From the NCBI GenBank assembly GCA_013306675.1, contig JABLUY010000179.1, positions 1 through 64,000 on the forward strand: a stretch of DNA of 64,000 bases. Reading direction: 5' to 3'. Made by a program: the position numbers and the translations under genes. This document shows positions 46,709 through 57,236 of this stretch, piece after piece; the stretch's first letter is position 1, and each line of letters starts with the position of its first letter. This stretch comes from Thraustochytrium sp. TN22. Its lineage: Eukaryota; Sar; Bigyra; Thraustochytrida; Thraustochytriidae. Under the pieces are notes generated by a model that saw nothing but the letters and a program-made list of their open reading frames with translations, was not told where the DNA came from and made no database searches.

Positions 46709-48788
46709 CGTCTCACCCTCCTTTTATTCTCTCCCTCTCTTCAACTTGCCGTGGTTCACGTGGCAAACCCTTGAAGCTCCGTCCCGTGCGGCTTTTGGCC
46801 AGGTTCAAATGGAACCAAGGGAATGTAAGTTCCGGATCTGTTCTGCAGGAACGTTTTGGGATAGTTCTGCGAATAAAGGGTAGAAAAAGCATCAACACCT
46901 GTTCACCAGCAAGATGAGCCGCGTGCCGGGCATCTTTCCGTCTCATGGCAAAACTGAGGAGCTGAGGCTTCGGCCTCTCCTGCCCTGGCACGACTTCGAC
47001 ACTCATCTCATCTCTCTTTTTTTTTCTTCGGATCCGAGCTGTAGCGCTCTGGGCACGGTCCTCGCCTGATCCGGCCGCTGCGAGCGACCTCTCCCAGGCG
47101 TGGAACTACGACCACGTGTGCGACGCCGCGGTGATAAGCAGTCTCGCCAATTCGTTCTTTTTGGTGGTCGTCTGCGTCCCGCAGTGGGAAGAGGGACCGC
47201 GTCGCTCGCTCGCAGGTGCATCCAAGGAGACCAGGCACGCCGCACAGAGTTCAGGGTGCAGCACGCGACTGCCTGGACTCAATCTCTGCGGCAAAAGAAA
47301 GACACGTTCTCCACCAGACTTGCAAGTTGTCACGCTACATCAGTTGCGTCCGAAGGTGGCTGAAGTTCTCTCTCAAGTCTCGCTGCCAAATGGTATGCTG
47401 CTGCCTCACAGACTGCCGCTGTTGACCGCTTGTTCGTTGCCTGCCGCCCTTTGGACCGTCCTCGCCCCCGTCACATCCAGGACAAGCGCGCTCGCAGTTT
47501 TCAAATCTGTTCTTGGCGCCAGCAACATCTGCTGCTCGCGTCCTTTGCATCAGGCAGGGGTGTCGTCAAGCAGCGCAAATGATACGCGAGCGCGAGCGAT
47601 GCCGCGAGCGATGCCGCGCGAACGTTCTCACGAGCGATGCCGCGCGAGCGATGCCGCAAGCGAGGCCGCGCGAGCAAGGCCACGACCGAGACCACGCTCG
47701 CCTCGCCACGCCTCGCCTCGAGCCGATGGTTGTCCAGAGCCGGGTGCCAATTCACTTCGGGCTATCTCTTTGCCACTTTGAACCATACGGGCGCAACTAC
47801 ATGCAGACGGACGACACGACCGGTCGCATGTGCGTCGACTCGCCCTCGAGGTCCAGAGTTGCGGCGACGTCCGCCTCGCCCTCGAGATCCAGCATCGGGG
47901 CATTTGCCCGCGCCCTGGGCAGTCTTGCCCTCGACGTCAGCGCGCCAGGGAGGTTTCGCGCCAGCAAGAGCTCAACCGCACCAAGGCCTCCGCGACCTAC
48001 CTCACGGAGGAAGCTGGCGTGCTAATCAACGAGGCGGCTCGCCCGCAGCACAGCAAAAGCGGCGACGAGGTGGAGCGCTCTGCTCACACCTCGCTCGAGA
48101 CCTCGAGCCCAATCGGAGCGGCTGCGGCTTGTGCCTCCAAGCCCAAGCTTCGACGTCTCGAAAGCCATACATCGTATCATGGCGCTGTCTACATCCATGC
48201 GTGGGGCGACATGCCCGCAGGTGCGTTACGTCCACGCTGCATGCCACACCTAGGCCTTAGCAACTTAGCTTGACAGTGAGTAGCTGTTCCGACTAAGCAA
48301 GCGCACAGAAACCGTGGCGGCGACGCGAAGCATGAAGCGCATTACAGGCGCCTGGCCACCTGTCTACAGCCAAGAATGCGGGGGCGAATCTGAACATCAG
48401 AAACTTGTAGCGACCTTGCTAGCCAGCTAGGGAACTTGAATTTGAACTTCATTGGCCGGGACTCGGACTCGGACTCTGTCATGACTCGGACCGTGACCGT
48501 GACCGTGACTCGGACTCGGACTCGGACTCGAGTATTTGTTAGACCATTTTGGCAGATTACCGTTGATAGTCCCGTTCACGCGGGACGTGGCTGACCGGGG
48601 GCCAAGGAGGCAGGGAAAGGTAGAGGCAAGGCGAGCGAGCGCCGTTCGACATCAGCGAGGCTGCTCAACCCCGAGGCAAGGCGAGGCAGGGCAGGAGCTC
48701 TCGCGCCCGTGCGCCGCGGCCCTGCGGTCGCAGTGCTCGCTCGTGGGCGCGGGCGGCGCCGGAGGGCGCGCTCGCGCGCTCGTGGACT

Positions 48789-48789
<1 letters not shown>

Positions 48790-48846
<57 letters not shown>
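48790..48846. repeat. GACGCC hexamer array
   Basis: About nine perfect GACGCC units in the leader of the Ca2+-channel gene. Confidence 0.95.
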
Positions 48847-48922
48847 TGCCTCTCAAACGCGGCAAGCTCGTGCGAGGCGAGCGGGTGTGTGAGGGAGCGC
48901 AACGTGCAGAAGGTCGGCACAG

Positions 48923-48977
48923 GCGAGAGCGAGAGCGAGAGCGAGAGCGAGAGCGAGAGCGAGAGCGAGAGCGAGGG
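48923..48977. repeat. GAGAGC hexamer array
   Basis: About nine GAGAGC-type units, 95 bp upstream of the channel start codon. In the channel's frame it would read Ser-Glu repeats, but no upstream in-frame ATG was found. Confidence 0.95.
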
Positions 48978-49068
48978 CGAGAGCGACCAAGACACGGCCA
49001 ACGCTGCATGGCCAAGCGGGGGCGCGGACAGACGACGTAGTTCTCGCCTCCGCGCAGCAAGCGGCAGC

Positions 49069-52000
49069 ATGGGCACGGATGCGGAGCGGCGAAGAAGCGA
49101 GACGCCAGGGTCACAATGGTCGGAGACGAGCGAGACTCGCCGACTGCAGAACGCCGGAAGCGTGAGGTCGCTGGGCGTCTTCTCGCGGGAAAATCCTGTG
49201 CGCCTGGTCTGCGTGCGAATCACCAATCACAGGGTGTTTCGGGGCTTAGTGCTGGGGCTAATTTTGGCGAATTGCGTCTTCTTAGCGCTTACAGAGCCAT
49301 TCCCGACGTGCTGCACAGAGAGCGAGCTGGTGGACGACGGCATCATCAAGATCGACCTGACCAACTTCACCCACAAGTGCAACATGTACAATGAGTACGT
49401 CGATGAGGCAGGCGCATCGCTCGACGGCACGTGCTGCATCAGGAGCGAGGATCTTGTGGGCGATGACTATCACAAGTGCGCATCGGTCGCGCTCAAGCAG
49501 GTGCAGGAATCCGCCGAGGTGCTTTTCAACGTCCTCTTCACAGTGGAGATGAGCATAAAAATCGTAGCGCTTGGCTTCGTCTCCAGCAAGGGTACCTATC
49601 TGCGCGACGGGTGGAACATGCTGGACTTTGTCGTGGTCTTTGTCGGCTGGCTCTCGTACGTGCCGGGCATCGCCAACCTGTCCGCGCTGCGCACCTTTCG
49701 CGTCCTGCGGCCGCTGCGCACGCTTTCGAGCATCCCGGGGATGCGCCCCATCGTGAGTGCGCTCATCTCGTGCATCCGCTCCATGGCGCACGTTCTCATG
49801 CTTTGCGCCTTCCTCTTTACGGTCTTTGGTATCATTGGCCTGCAGCTTTTCTCCGGCACGCTCACAGGGAGGTGTCACTACGTGGACGTGACGGGCGCCG
49901 ATGGGTCCGCGCTGCTCAATGCGTCCACGCTTGAGTACATGAGCATCGTCGAGAGCGACGAGGCGCCCTGCCCGCTGCCGTGCGCCGTCAACACGGACTC
50001 CGACTCCACGGCGTGGTTTGACCCTCTCGCCTGGACGCGGCCAGGCAGAGACTGCCTCAGCCTTGCCGGCGTGCAGTGCCATGCGCGCGATCCGGTGCTC
50101 GTCGTAAACCCATTCTACGCCGGCATGGATGCCTCCGGCACTGTTGACGTGAGCGTGGCGCTGCCGACCGAGATGCTCGCGGATCTTCCCGCGAGCGTGG
50201 GCGACGCGTCCAACTTCACGGCAAACGCCGCTGGAGGGGTCTTAACGCAGACCTACGCAGTCAATCGGCCAGTCGTGGAACTCACCTCGTTTTGCATGAA
50301 TACTGGCGAGAACCAGCTGGGTGACGGCTTCGCCACCTTCGACTCCATTGGCTACGCCTGGCTCACAATCCTCACATCCATCACGCTCGAAGGCTGGACC
50401 GACGTCATGTATGGCCTGCAGGCCTCCGTCGGCCGGCCCTTTCTTATCTTCCTCTACTTCTTCTTCATGGTCTGGATGTGCTCCTTCTTCATGTTGGAGC
50501 TCACCCTCGCCGTCATTAATGAGGCCTACGAGAAGGCGAGCGAGCAGGACCAGGCGCTCATTGCCGAGGAGGAGGAGCGCAAGAGCCACGCCCAGGCTGG
50601 TGGCGGCCGACTGGTTGGCCCTGACGGTGTCGCGCACGAAGGCGCGGGGAGTCCGACGGGCGCCGCAGACAAGGCACGGCCAGGAGCGCTGGCCCATGAG
50701 GAGTCTCTGCGCCACGGCGCAAGCGCACAAGAGGGTGTGGGCCCGAACAGGCATCACGAGCTGCACCGTGACTCCACGGCTGCGACGCTCATCGCTGATG
50801 GTGCCGAGTTGGCGCCGTATGGGCCCAAGCCGATCCGGTGGCTCTTCTGGCTCGTCTACAAGTCGGACGTTTTCACGGGAATCATCACCCTTCTGATCGT
50901 CTGCAACACCATCACACTGGGCATGGAACACCACAACATGTCGAAGGCGGAGCGTGCCTTCCAGGAGGGCGCCAACTTGTTCTTCACTGTGGCCTTCACG
51001 ATTGAGATGGTGCTCAAGATTATCGGCCTGGGCCCGCACCAGTACCCGAAGGACTTCTTCAACATCTTTGACTTCGTCATCGTGATTATCTCGCTCGTGG
51101 AACTCTTTGTGGACGCCGAGGACGGCGGCTCCGGCCTGGGCGCGCTGCGCACCTTCCGCCTCATGCGCGTCTTTAAGTTGGCACGCTCATGGAAAGATCT
51201 GCGCCGCCTGCTGCACACCATCTTGCTATCCATTCTCGACGTGACCAACGCGGCCATCCTGCTGGTCATCATCATGTTCATCTTCACGCTGCTAGGCATG
51301 CAGCTTTTCGGTGGCATGTGGACCGCGGACCACTTTTGCGAGGATCCGGAGGATTACGAGGGCTGCCTCGCTGACACGCCACGCGCCAACTTCGACACCT
51401 TCTGGTGGGGATTCGTAACCGTCTTCCAGGTTCTCACGGGCGAGAACTGGAACGAGCTCATGTACATCGGCAAGCGTGTCAACGGCGAAATCGCCTGGGT
51501 CTACTTCGTCGCGCTCAACCTTATCGGCACCTACATGGTGCTCAACCTCTTCCTTGCAATTCTGCTCGCGCGGTTTGAGGCTGACGACAAGGTCGAGGCA
51601 ATCGAGGAGGCGCGCGAGGCTCAGCGCCAGGCCACCTTGCGTTTGCTTGACGTTCGCAGTCCTGCCGTGGCTCCTCTGCCCGCCAGCAGCGAGCCCGCCA
51701 ATGCCGCCTCTGGCTCCGCAGCAGCAGCAGCTACGGACAAGCAGCAGCCGCAGCGCGACGAGGGCGAGGTCGCCGCCAAGGCCAACGCGGCCGGTATCCA
51801 GCGGGGCACCCCCCCCGTCGGGGGGCGCCGCATCAGCTCGCAAGACATGCGACGCACCATCGCACGTGCTGATACCATGGGCACCGAGGGCGATCCCGAC
51901 CCGGACGACTTCGTGCCCAAGCCGCAAAACCCGAACAAGATGACCATGCACCCTACGGCACGGGCATTCTTCATCTTCCCACCTGAGATGCGCGCGCGCC

Positions 52001-54165
52001 AGGCTGCCTTTGAGCTGGTGAACAGCAGCAAGTTTGACAACTTCATCCTCCTACTCATCGCCATCTCGACCGCGCTATTGGCGGCCGAAGAGCCCTACGT
52101 GGCGGACTGCAAGGAGACCACGTGTCAGTCCTTCTTCCAGTTCCTCTACGTGATGGACATCACACTCAACATCTGCTTCATCGCGGAGATGTTGCTCAAG
52201 ATGTTCGCACTCGGGCTCATCATGCACAAGTACGCGTACCTGCGAAGCGGCTGGAATGTGCTGGATTTCATCATTGTCGTGGTGTCCATTCTGTCGCTGG
52301 TCATGGGCGGGGATACTGCCTTCAAGGCGCTCAAGTCGCTGCGCTCACTGCGCGCCCTGCGCCCGCTGCGCGTCATCAGCCGCAGCCCCGGCATGCGCCT
52401 CGTGGTGAATGCCATCATTGCGGCCATTCCGGCCATCGCCAACGTCTCCGTGGTCGTCCTCCTCTTTATGCTCATCTTTGCCATCATCGGCGTGCAGAAC
52501 TTCGCGGGCGGCCTCAACTCCTGCAACGACCCGGATCTCCAGGGCAACGGCTTCACCATGGACCACTGCGTCGGTGAGTGGATCCCTAGCTTCGATTCTT
52601 GTGGCGTGCATCCGACGCCGGAGCTCGTCGAAGAGTGCCTGCGCAACGGGACTGACGCGAGCCTGCCGTTCCCGCGCATCTGGGGGCCCAACGGCGGCGT
52701 GCCCAACTCATACAACTTCGACAACGTGGGCCAGGCGCTACTCCTTGTTTTCGAGGTGGTCTCCGGCGAGATGTGGCCCGACATCATGTATTCCACCATG
52801 GACATTGCCGGCCCAGATGTCCCGATGCTGGACTGGCCACACCGCCAGAACGGCTCGGTCGCCATCTGGTACATGCTGGTGACGCTCGTTTGCTCCTTCC
52901 TCATGATCAACGTCTTTGTCGGTGTCATCATCGACAACTTCAACGACATGAAAGACAAGCAGAACGGCAGCGGTCTGCTGACAGAAGACCAGAAGCTCTG
53001 GCTGGCCACCATCAAGAAGACGATGGAGGAGAAGCCCATCAAGCAGTCCGTGCCGCCCACTGGTGCAATGCGTGCCCGCGTGTGGCACCTGATCAACTCG
53101 CGCGGCTTCGAGGTTGCGATCATGGGCTTCATCCTGCTCAATACTATCGTCATGATGCTGCAGGCTGAGGGTATGTCCGAGGTCGAGGTTGCCGTGCTGG
53201 ATTCCCTCAATCTCGCTTTCCTCTGCATCTTCACGGTCGAGGCGGCGCTCAAGCTCTTCGCACTGCGAAGCGAGTACTTCAAGGCGGGTTGGAACTGCTT
53301 TGACTTCTCACTCGTCATCTTTGGATTCCTGGGCCAGCTTGGCGGCCTGGGTCCCATCGCCTCGCTGCTGCGCATCTTCCGAGTCGCGCGCATGTTCCGC
53401 CTTGTGCGCACAAGCCCCGGCCTGCTGGCAATCTTCCGCACGCTCATCTATTCCATCCCGTCCATTCTCAACGTTGGCGGCATTTTCTTGCTGCTCATCC
53501 TCATCTACGCCATCCTTGGCATGAACCTCTTCGCACGCATCAAGCACGGCGACCTCCTCAACTCCGACGCCAACTTTGAGGGTTTCTTTATCTCCGTCGG
53601 CACACTCTTCCGCGTCAGCACGGGCGAGTCCTTCAACGGCATCATGCATGACTGCATGGTTCAGGAGCCATACTGCTCCGAGGAGTACGGCAATTGCGGC
53701 TACCCGGTGTTCGCGCCCATTTACTTCTGCAGCTACTATATCCTCTCTGCTTACACGCTCCTCTCCATGATCACCGCCATCATCCTCGACCAGTTTTCCG
53801 ACCAGGGCGCCGCCGCCACGGCCGCGGTACGCGAGGAACACATCGATGCCTTCAAGACCGAGTGGGCCAAGCTTGACCCGGCCGGCACGATGCTTATCCG
53901 TGAGGAGCTCCTCGTCAAGCTTGTTTCACATGTCCCCTACCCGCTCGGCGTCCAGGGAACGCCGCGCAACGTCGCCAACGGCCTGTCCGTGCGCAAGCTT
54001 GCCAACGCGCTCATCCAGCGCCTCGATGTCCCCACCGTGCAAGGCAACGTCGCATTCAGTGAGGTGCTCACTGAGCTCACCAGCAAGGCCATGCCGCTTG
54101 TTGATATCCCAATCACACCTCTATGCTTACTCGTATCCGCCTACCACGCGGGGGTCCCTCGGTGA
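49069..54165 (+). CDS. Four-domain voltage-gated Ca2+ channel alpha subunit, 3' end cut by a transposon
   Basis: Four six-helix repeats in one chain. Each has an Arg-rich S4 (for example ALRTFRVLRPLRTL in I and LLRIFRVARMFRLVR in IV). The pore glutamates form an EEEE ring as in Ca2+ channels: E441 (TLEGWTD), E792 (TGENWNE), E1234 (SGEMWPD) and E1520 (TGESFNG). An EF-hand-like segment follows helix IVS6. Native coding runs to 54107; the last 19 residues (from Pro-Ile-Thr) come from the inserted element, giving 1698 residues. The missing tail lies at 56449-56740. ATG 49069 starts 40 residues before helix IS1, a usual distance. The truncated product keeps all pore domains but lacks the IQ-like calmodulin site. 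Confidence 0.93.
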   Translation: MGTDAERRRSETPGSQWSETSETRRLQNAGSVRSLGVFSRENPVRLVCVRITNHRVFRGLVLGLILANCVFLALTEPFPTCCTESELVDDGIIKIDLTNFTHKCNMYNEYVDEAGASLDGTCCIRSEDLVGDDYHKCASVALKQVQESAEVLFNVLFTVEMSIKIVALGFVSSKGTYLRDGWNMLDFVVVFVGWLSYVPGIANLSALRTFRVLRPLRTLSSIPGMRPIVSALISCIRSMAHVLMLCAFLFTVFGIIGLQLFSGTLTGRCHYVDVTGADGSALLNASTLEYMSIVESDEAPCPLPCAVNTDSDSTAWFDPLAWTRPGRDCLSLAGVQCHARDPVLVVNPFYAGMDASGTVDVSVALPTEMLADLPASVGDASNFTANAAGGVLTQTYAVNRPVVELTSFCMNTGENQLGDGFATFDSIGYAWLTILTSITLEGWTDVMYGLQASVGRPFLIFLYFFFMVWMCSFFMLELTLAVINEAYEKASEQDQALIAEEEERKSHAQAGGGRLVGPDGVAHEGAGSPTGAADKARPGALAHEESLRHGASAQEGVGPNRHHELHRDSTAATLIADGAELAPYGPKPIRWLFWLVYKSDVFTGIITLLIVCNTITLGMEHHNMSKAERAFQEGANLFFTVAFTIEMVLKIIGLGPHQYPKDFFNIFDFVIVIISLVELFVDAEDGGSGLGALRTFRLMRVFKLARSWKDLRRLLHTILLSILDVTNAAILLVIIMFIFTLLGMQLFGGMWTADHFCEDPEDYEGCLADTPRANFDTFWWGFVTVFQVLTGENWNELMYIGKRVNGEIAWVYFVALNLIGTYMVLNLFLAILLARFEADDKVEAIEEAREAQRQATLRLLDVRSPAVAPLPASSEPANAASGSAAAAATDKQQPQRDEGEVAAKANAAGIQRGTPPVGGRRISSQDMRRTIARADTMGTEGDPDPDDFVPKPQNPNKMTMHPTARAFFIFPPEMRARQAAFELVNSSKFDNFILLLIAISTALLAAEEPYVADCKETTCQSFFQFLYVMDITLNICFIAEMLLKMFALGLIMHKYAYLRSGWNVLDFIIVVVSILSLVMGGDTAFKALKSLRSLRALRPLRVISRSPGMRLVVNAIIAAIPAIANVSVVVLLFMLIFAIIGVQNFAGGLNSCNDPDLQGNGFTMDHCVGEWIPSFDSCGVHPTPELVEECLRNGTDASLPFPRIWGPNGGVPNSYNFDNVGQALLLVFEVVSGEMWPDIMYSTMDIAGPDVPMLDWPHRQNGSVAIWYMLVTLVCSFLMINVFVGVIIDNFNDMKDKQNGSGLLTEDQKLWLATIKKTMEEKPIKQSVPPTGAMRARVWHLINSRGFEVAIMGFILLNTIVMMLQAEGMSEVEVAVLDSLNLAFLCIFTVEAALKLFALRSEYFKAGWNCFDFSLVIFGFLGQLGGLGPIASLLRIFRVARMFRLVRTSPGLLAIFRTLIYSIPSILNVGGIFLLLILIYAILGMNLFARIKHGDLLNSDANFEGFFISVGTLFRVSTGESFNGIMHDCMVQEPYCSEEYGNCGYPVFAPIYFCSYYILSAYTLLSMITAIILDQFSDQGAAATAAVREEHIDAFKTEWAKLDPAGTMLIREELLVKLVSHVPYPLGVQGTPRNVANGLSVRKLANALIQRLDVPTVQGNVAFSEVLTELTSKAMPLVDIPITPLCLLVSAYHAGVPR

Positions 54166-56444
54166 CGCCCGGCACAGGGGGCACTAAAGCGTATTAAGAG
54201 GGTACTTTACTCCCGATTTGCTCCAAAAAAGTGGCCTAGAGTCTGGCGAAGTTAGTTCCGCATTCGATCAAAAACGCAGCGATGGGGCCGAGCTTGAAGA
54301 GGCCCACTCGAAGCGACCCAAGGCTCCTGCCCCCTATTCATTTTGGCCGAAGGCGTGGTGGTTAGGATGAGATGAGCTCGGCAGTTCGCCCAGAGCGGCT
54401 TTGGGGGGAGCTCGCGCGCGACTTCGTCGCGGAGCGCGCTGGAGCCGCAGGCGCTGCGGCGCGCGGCTGCAGGCGGCCCTGGCGGGTGCCTTGTGCCTGC
54501 TCTCAGCTCGCACGCCCCTGCCGCAGCGCTTGGACGTGGAGTCGGGCCCGCACTGCGACATCATGGCATCGGCGAGGCCTAACCACCGCGTGGAGGACGA
54601 CAGCGACAGCGACAGCGACAGCGAGTTCGTGCCCCTGGACAAGCGGGACACAGGGGACGAAGACGAAGAAGGAGAGGAGCTTGGCGACGAGGATGCTCGT
54701 GCTGAGGCCGCTGCGCAGCAAGACTTCGAAGACATACTTGCGTTGGTCGACGAACCGACGCGTGGTGCGAGTGCATGTTCGAGGTCGGCCTCATTCAGCA
54801 CAAGACCGTTCCGGGGCTCGCAGTCTCGCCGGATGGAGTCGCTCGCGTCCGGCTTCCAGGCGCGGAGTGCGACGCATCGTCAGTACTATGCAGCGTCGAG
54901 ATCAAGACGCGCGTCGCGCCTGGAGGCGCGGTAGACGCACGTATCGTGAGCACCCAGATGAACACGTGGGGGACGAGACTTGGTGGAAGGCCATACCTGC
55001 CGAGCACCGCGCGCAAGTCTTGCACCAAGCTGTGGTCCTCCAAATCGATCACGTGCTCTACGTTGCTGCCAGCACGAGTTCGTGTTTGTACGCCTGCCTC
55101 GTTGAAGTGCCTCCGGACGCCCGGCTCGCCATGGAGCGCGCTCTGAAACCGTGGGCGGACAAGCTCACGACATGGGCGCACCAGAGCATCGACAGCGGGT
55201 GCGCCGCCCAAGCCACCTGCCATCTTCGGCGAGGAGGAGGGGGCGGTGCTGAGCTCGCACTTCCGGCTGTGGCGCGCCATGCGCAAGCTTGTCGCTCTGA
55301 AGGGGCCCATGCGGCCCGTGCATGTCATCAAGTGCTTACCGCAGGAGCTATACAACGTCGCAAAGGGCGGCGTCGACGGAAGCACACAGTACGTGGAGCA
55401 GATCACCAACACGCAGTGCATGAATCTGAGCTGCGACCAGAACATCGCGTTGCGCACGTACAAGCAGCTCGTTGTCAACGCCATCGTGGTCTACCGCTAC
55501 TTACAGGCTGCGAGGAAGAGCAACCTCGAAGACAGCGACGGGCTAAAGGCCCTCCGCGACAAGGTGAACCGCTCTGAAGCGCTCAGCACTGTCTCGTTCC
55601 GCCTCACTGTCGACATGGTCCGTCACGTCTACAGGAGCAGGCAGCTCGATACGGCGCAGGTGGAGTTCAACATGCAGCCAAGCATGCCCAAGCCCACTGG
55701 GCTCACCAGGGAAGCGGCGAGGGACCTCGTGACCGCCGGTAAGCGCAAGCGAACCCCCGAGTTGCAGAAGTTCTTCAACCACGGCCAAGCCCGCGACATC
55801 CGCCTCGATGCCGCACTGCAACATGACTCAGAGGCAGCGGGAAAGGCATCCTTCAACGCCAACAACAAGAGGATTCCCGCCAAGCGGCTCTGCGTCATCT
55901 GCGGCAAGCAAACGCACCGTCGTTGCACCATCTGCGGTGTGCCTCTGCACGTGTTCATGAGAAAGAATGAACGCACAACCTGCTTTTCCAAGTGGCACAC
56001 GCGCGTGCGCGTCGAGCCTCACGAAGGCTTCAAGAAGCGCAAGACAAACGTCAACGGAACACCTTCGCCCATTTGCCTCGATCATGTCGATTCGAGCAGC
56101 GCCAGTGCCTCGTCCGGTACCCCTACAGCGCAGAGCAGGAACGACCACGTAGCCCAAGCCAGCTACACCGACACCCCATCAAGCCATAGTTCAAGATCCT
56201 CTCGCAGCAGCCTCAGCACGAGTCCATCGTGCCCTTGATGCAGCCCAAGTTGGCCTCAGCATCCGCACAGGCCAGTCGGAAGTGACCAACACTTTACGCT
56301 TCCATACAAACCCAGTAGTTGAAAGTTCCAAAAATGATTAGAATCATGATAGCAACAGGTCAGTCGAGCGCAAGCAGGAGAGCCGATTTACTAGGGATAA
56401 TATGGCTATCCTGATTAAACTCCGTCTAGGGCGATGGGATTGGG
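54108..56444 (+). mobile_element. piggyBac-like DNA transposon inserted in the channel gene
   Basis: 2337 bp beginning CCCAATC and ending GATTGGG, a 7-bp terminal inverted repeat of the CCC...GGG type seen in piggyBac elements. The flanks are ATAT at 54104-54107 and ATAT at 56445-56448, a 4-bp target duplication. Deleting the element plus one ATAT joins the channel frame GTT GAT to ATC CCC GAG, giving Val-Asp-Ile-Pro-Glu and then an uninterrupted conserved tail. Inside are remnants of one acidic-N-terminus/nuclease/piggyBac-type coding region in several frames, so the copy is not autonomous. The clean flanks suggest a recent insertion. Confidence 0.88.
54401..56238 (+). pseudogene. Broken transposon coding region: YqaJ-like nuclease plus piggyBac-type C-terminus
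   Basis: Four parts are found in different frames. First, an acidic segment (DDSDSDSDSEFVPLD, near 54595-54650). Second, from 54775, GLIQHKTVPGLAVSPDGVA with VEIKTRV, the Asp and Glu-x-Lys of a PD-(D/E)XK nuclease. Third, in another frame, ETWWKAIPAEHRAQVLHQA then VDHVLYV-like residues, the helical half of YqaJ/lambda-exonuclease folds. Fourth, from 55246 to 56238, YNVAKGGVD (55352-55377), the piggyBac third-Asp motif, and a Cys-rich end with KRLCVICGK, CTICGVPLH and CFSKWH (about 55881-56000). At least two frame changes separate them. The regions holding the first two piggyBac aspartates are not recognisable. Confidence 0.7.
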
Positions 56445-56448
56445 ATAT

Positions 56449-56740
56449 CCCCGAGGACAACCAGCTCGTGCAGAAGCTTCTCGGTCGCAAGGAGGACAAT
56501 CAGACCAAGATGTTCCGTCGCATGGGCACCTCGCGCGAGCACGTTCTCTACAATGCTGCGCAGGTCAACGCAATCATGCTGTTGCAGTCTGCCATGCGCG
56601 GCTTCATCTACCGGTCCAAGCTTGCAGACCTCATCGACCAGCAGCCCGTTTCTCCGCAGCTCGCTCAGGAGCCCGCACAGCCCGCTGAAGTCGTCAGCAG
56701 CATTGCGGACCCCGACGAGATGGACGCCGATGGGAAGTAG
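56449..56740 (+). pseudogene. Displaced 3' end of the Ca2+-channel coding sequence
   Basis: In the channel's frame after removal of the element: PEDNQLVQKLLGRKEDNQ, then TKMFRRMGTSREHVLYNAAQ, then VNAIMLLQSAMRGFIYRSKL, the last an IQ-like amphipathic helix of the kind that binds calmodulin in Ca2+-channel tails. The frame ends in TAG at 56738-56740. The stretch has no start codon of its own in this position, so it is presumably untranslated in this allele. Confidence 0.85.
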
Positions 56741-57236
56741 CGGCTGTGGGAAGAGACCATGATCATGATGCTGCAGAGTGTGGCGGCAAGATTATCCTCT
56801 TTGTTTCACAATGATTCTTTCTTTTCTCTCTCCTGTGGCCCTCTGTCTTTGATTTTGCAAACTTCTTGCACGTGCGACGCAAAGATCTTGCAGGCGCAGC
56901 TCAACAGGCAGCAACGCGGGCAGACCTGGAAGCGCGCTGTGCCGAATCCGGGATCGCGCACGAGTCGGGTGCGTTGGAAAGAGGGGTGTAGGGCCGCCAG
57001 CGCGTGAGCAGCTGGACACGGTCTCTCTTCGCTGGCTACCCCAGGCTATCTCATCCTCTTTGTTTGACACTTGTACTCGACAGAGCTTGTTTCTTCGGGC
57101 CGAGCCGCCGCGGCCTCGGAACAGATCGCTGCTTCTCTCCCCAAGCCACACTCGGGCTCCGAGCGACAGTCTCGTGCAATCACCGCCGAGAGCAAGCAGA
57201 CAACTCCAAAGATCAGGTGTAATGTGTGCGACACCT
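56741..57236. other. Intergenic region downstream of the channel
   Basis: Contains a T- and C-rich segment (about 56800-56860), probably the former channel 3' UTR. I see no gene here; the EEP fragment follows. Confidence 0.5.

Larger units (their letters stand above)
46709..49068. other. 2.4-kb gene-free region upstream of the Ca2+ channel
   Basis: No recognisable protein. It contains GCGAGCGATGCC-type degenerate repeats (47587-47680), (GACTCG)n clusters (48460-48535), a GACGCC hexamer array and a GAGAGC hexamer array. The last 300 bp should contain the channel's promoter and 5' leader. Confidence 0.5.

Noticed and set aside
46797-46815. GGTTCAAATGG as a possible tRNA T-arm, and an ATG followed by GTAAGT at 46807-46828 as a tiny first exon
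   Set aside because: No cloverleaf can be folded; the exon could be joined in frame to 47184 but the product has no recognisable feature.
46174-49068. Several open frames of 100-220 codons between the MFS pair and the Ca2+ channel
   Set aside because: No conserved motif, biased composition, and they overlap simple repeats in multiple frames.
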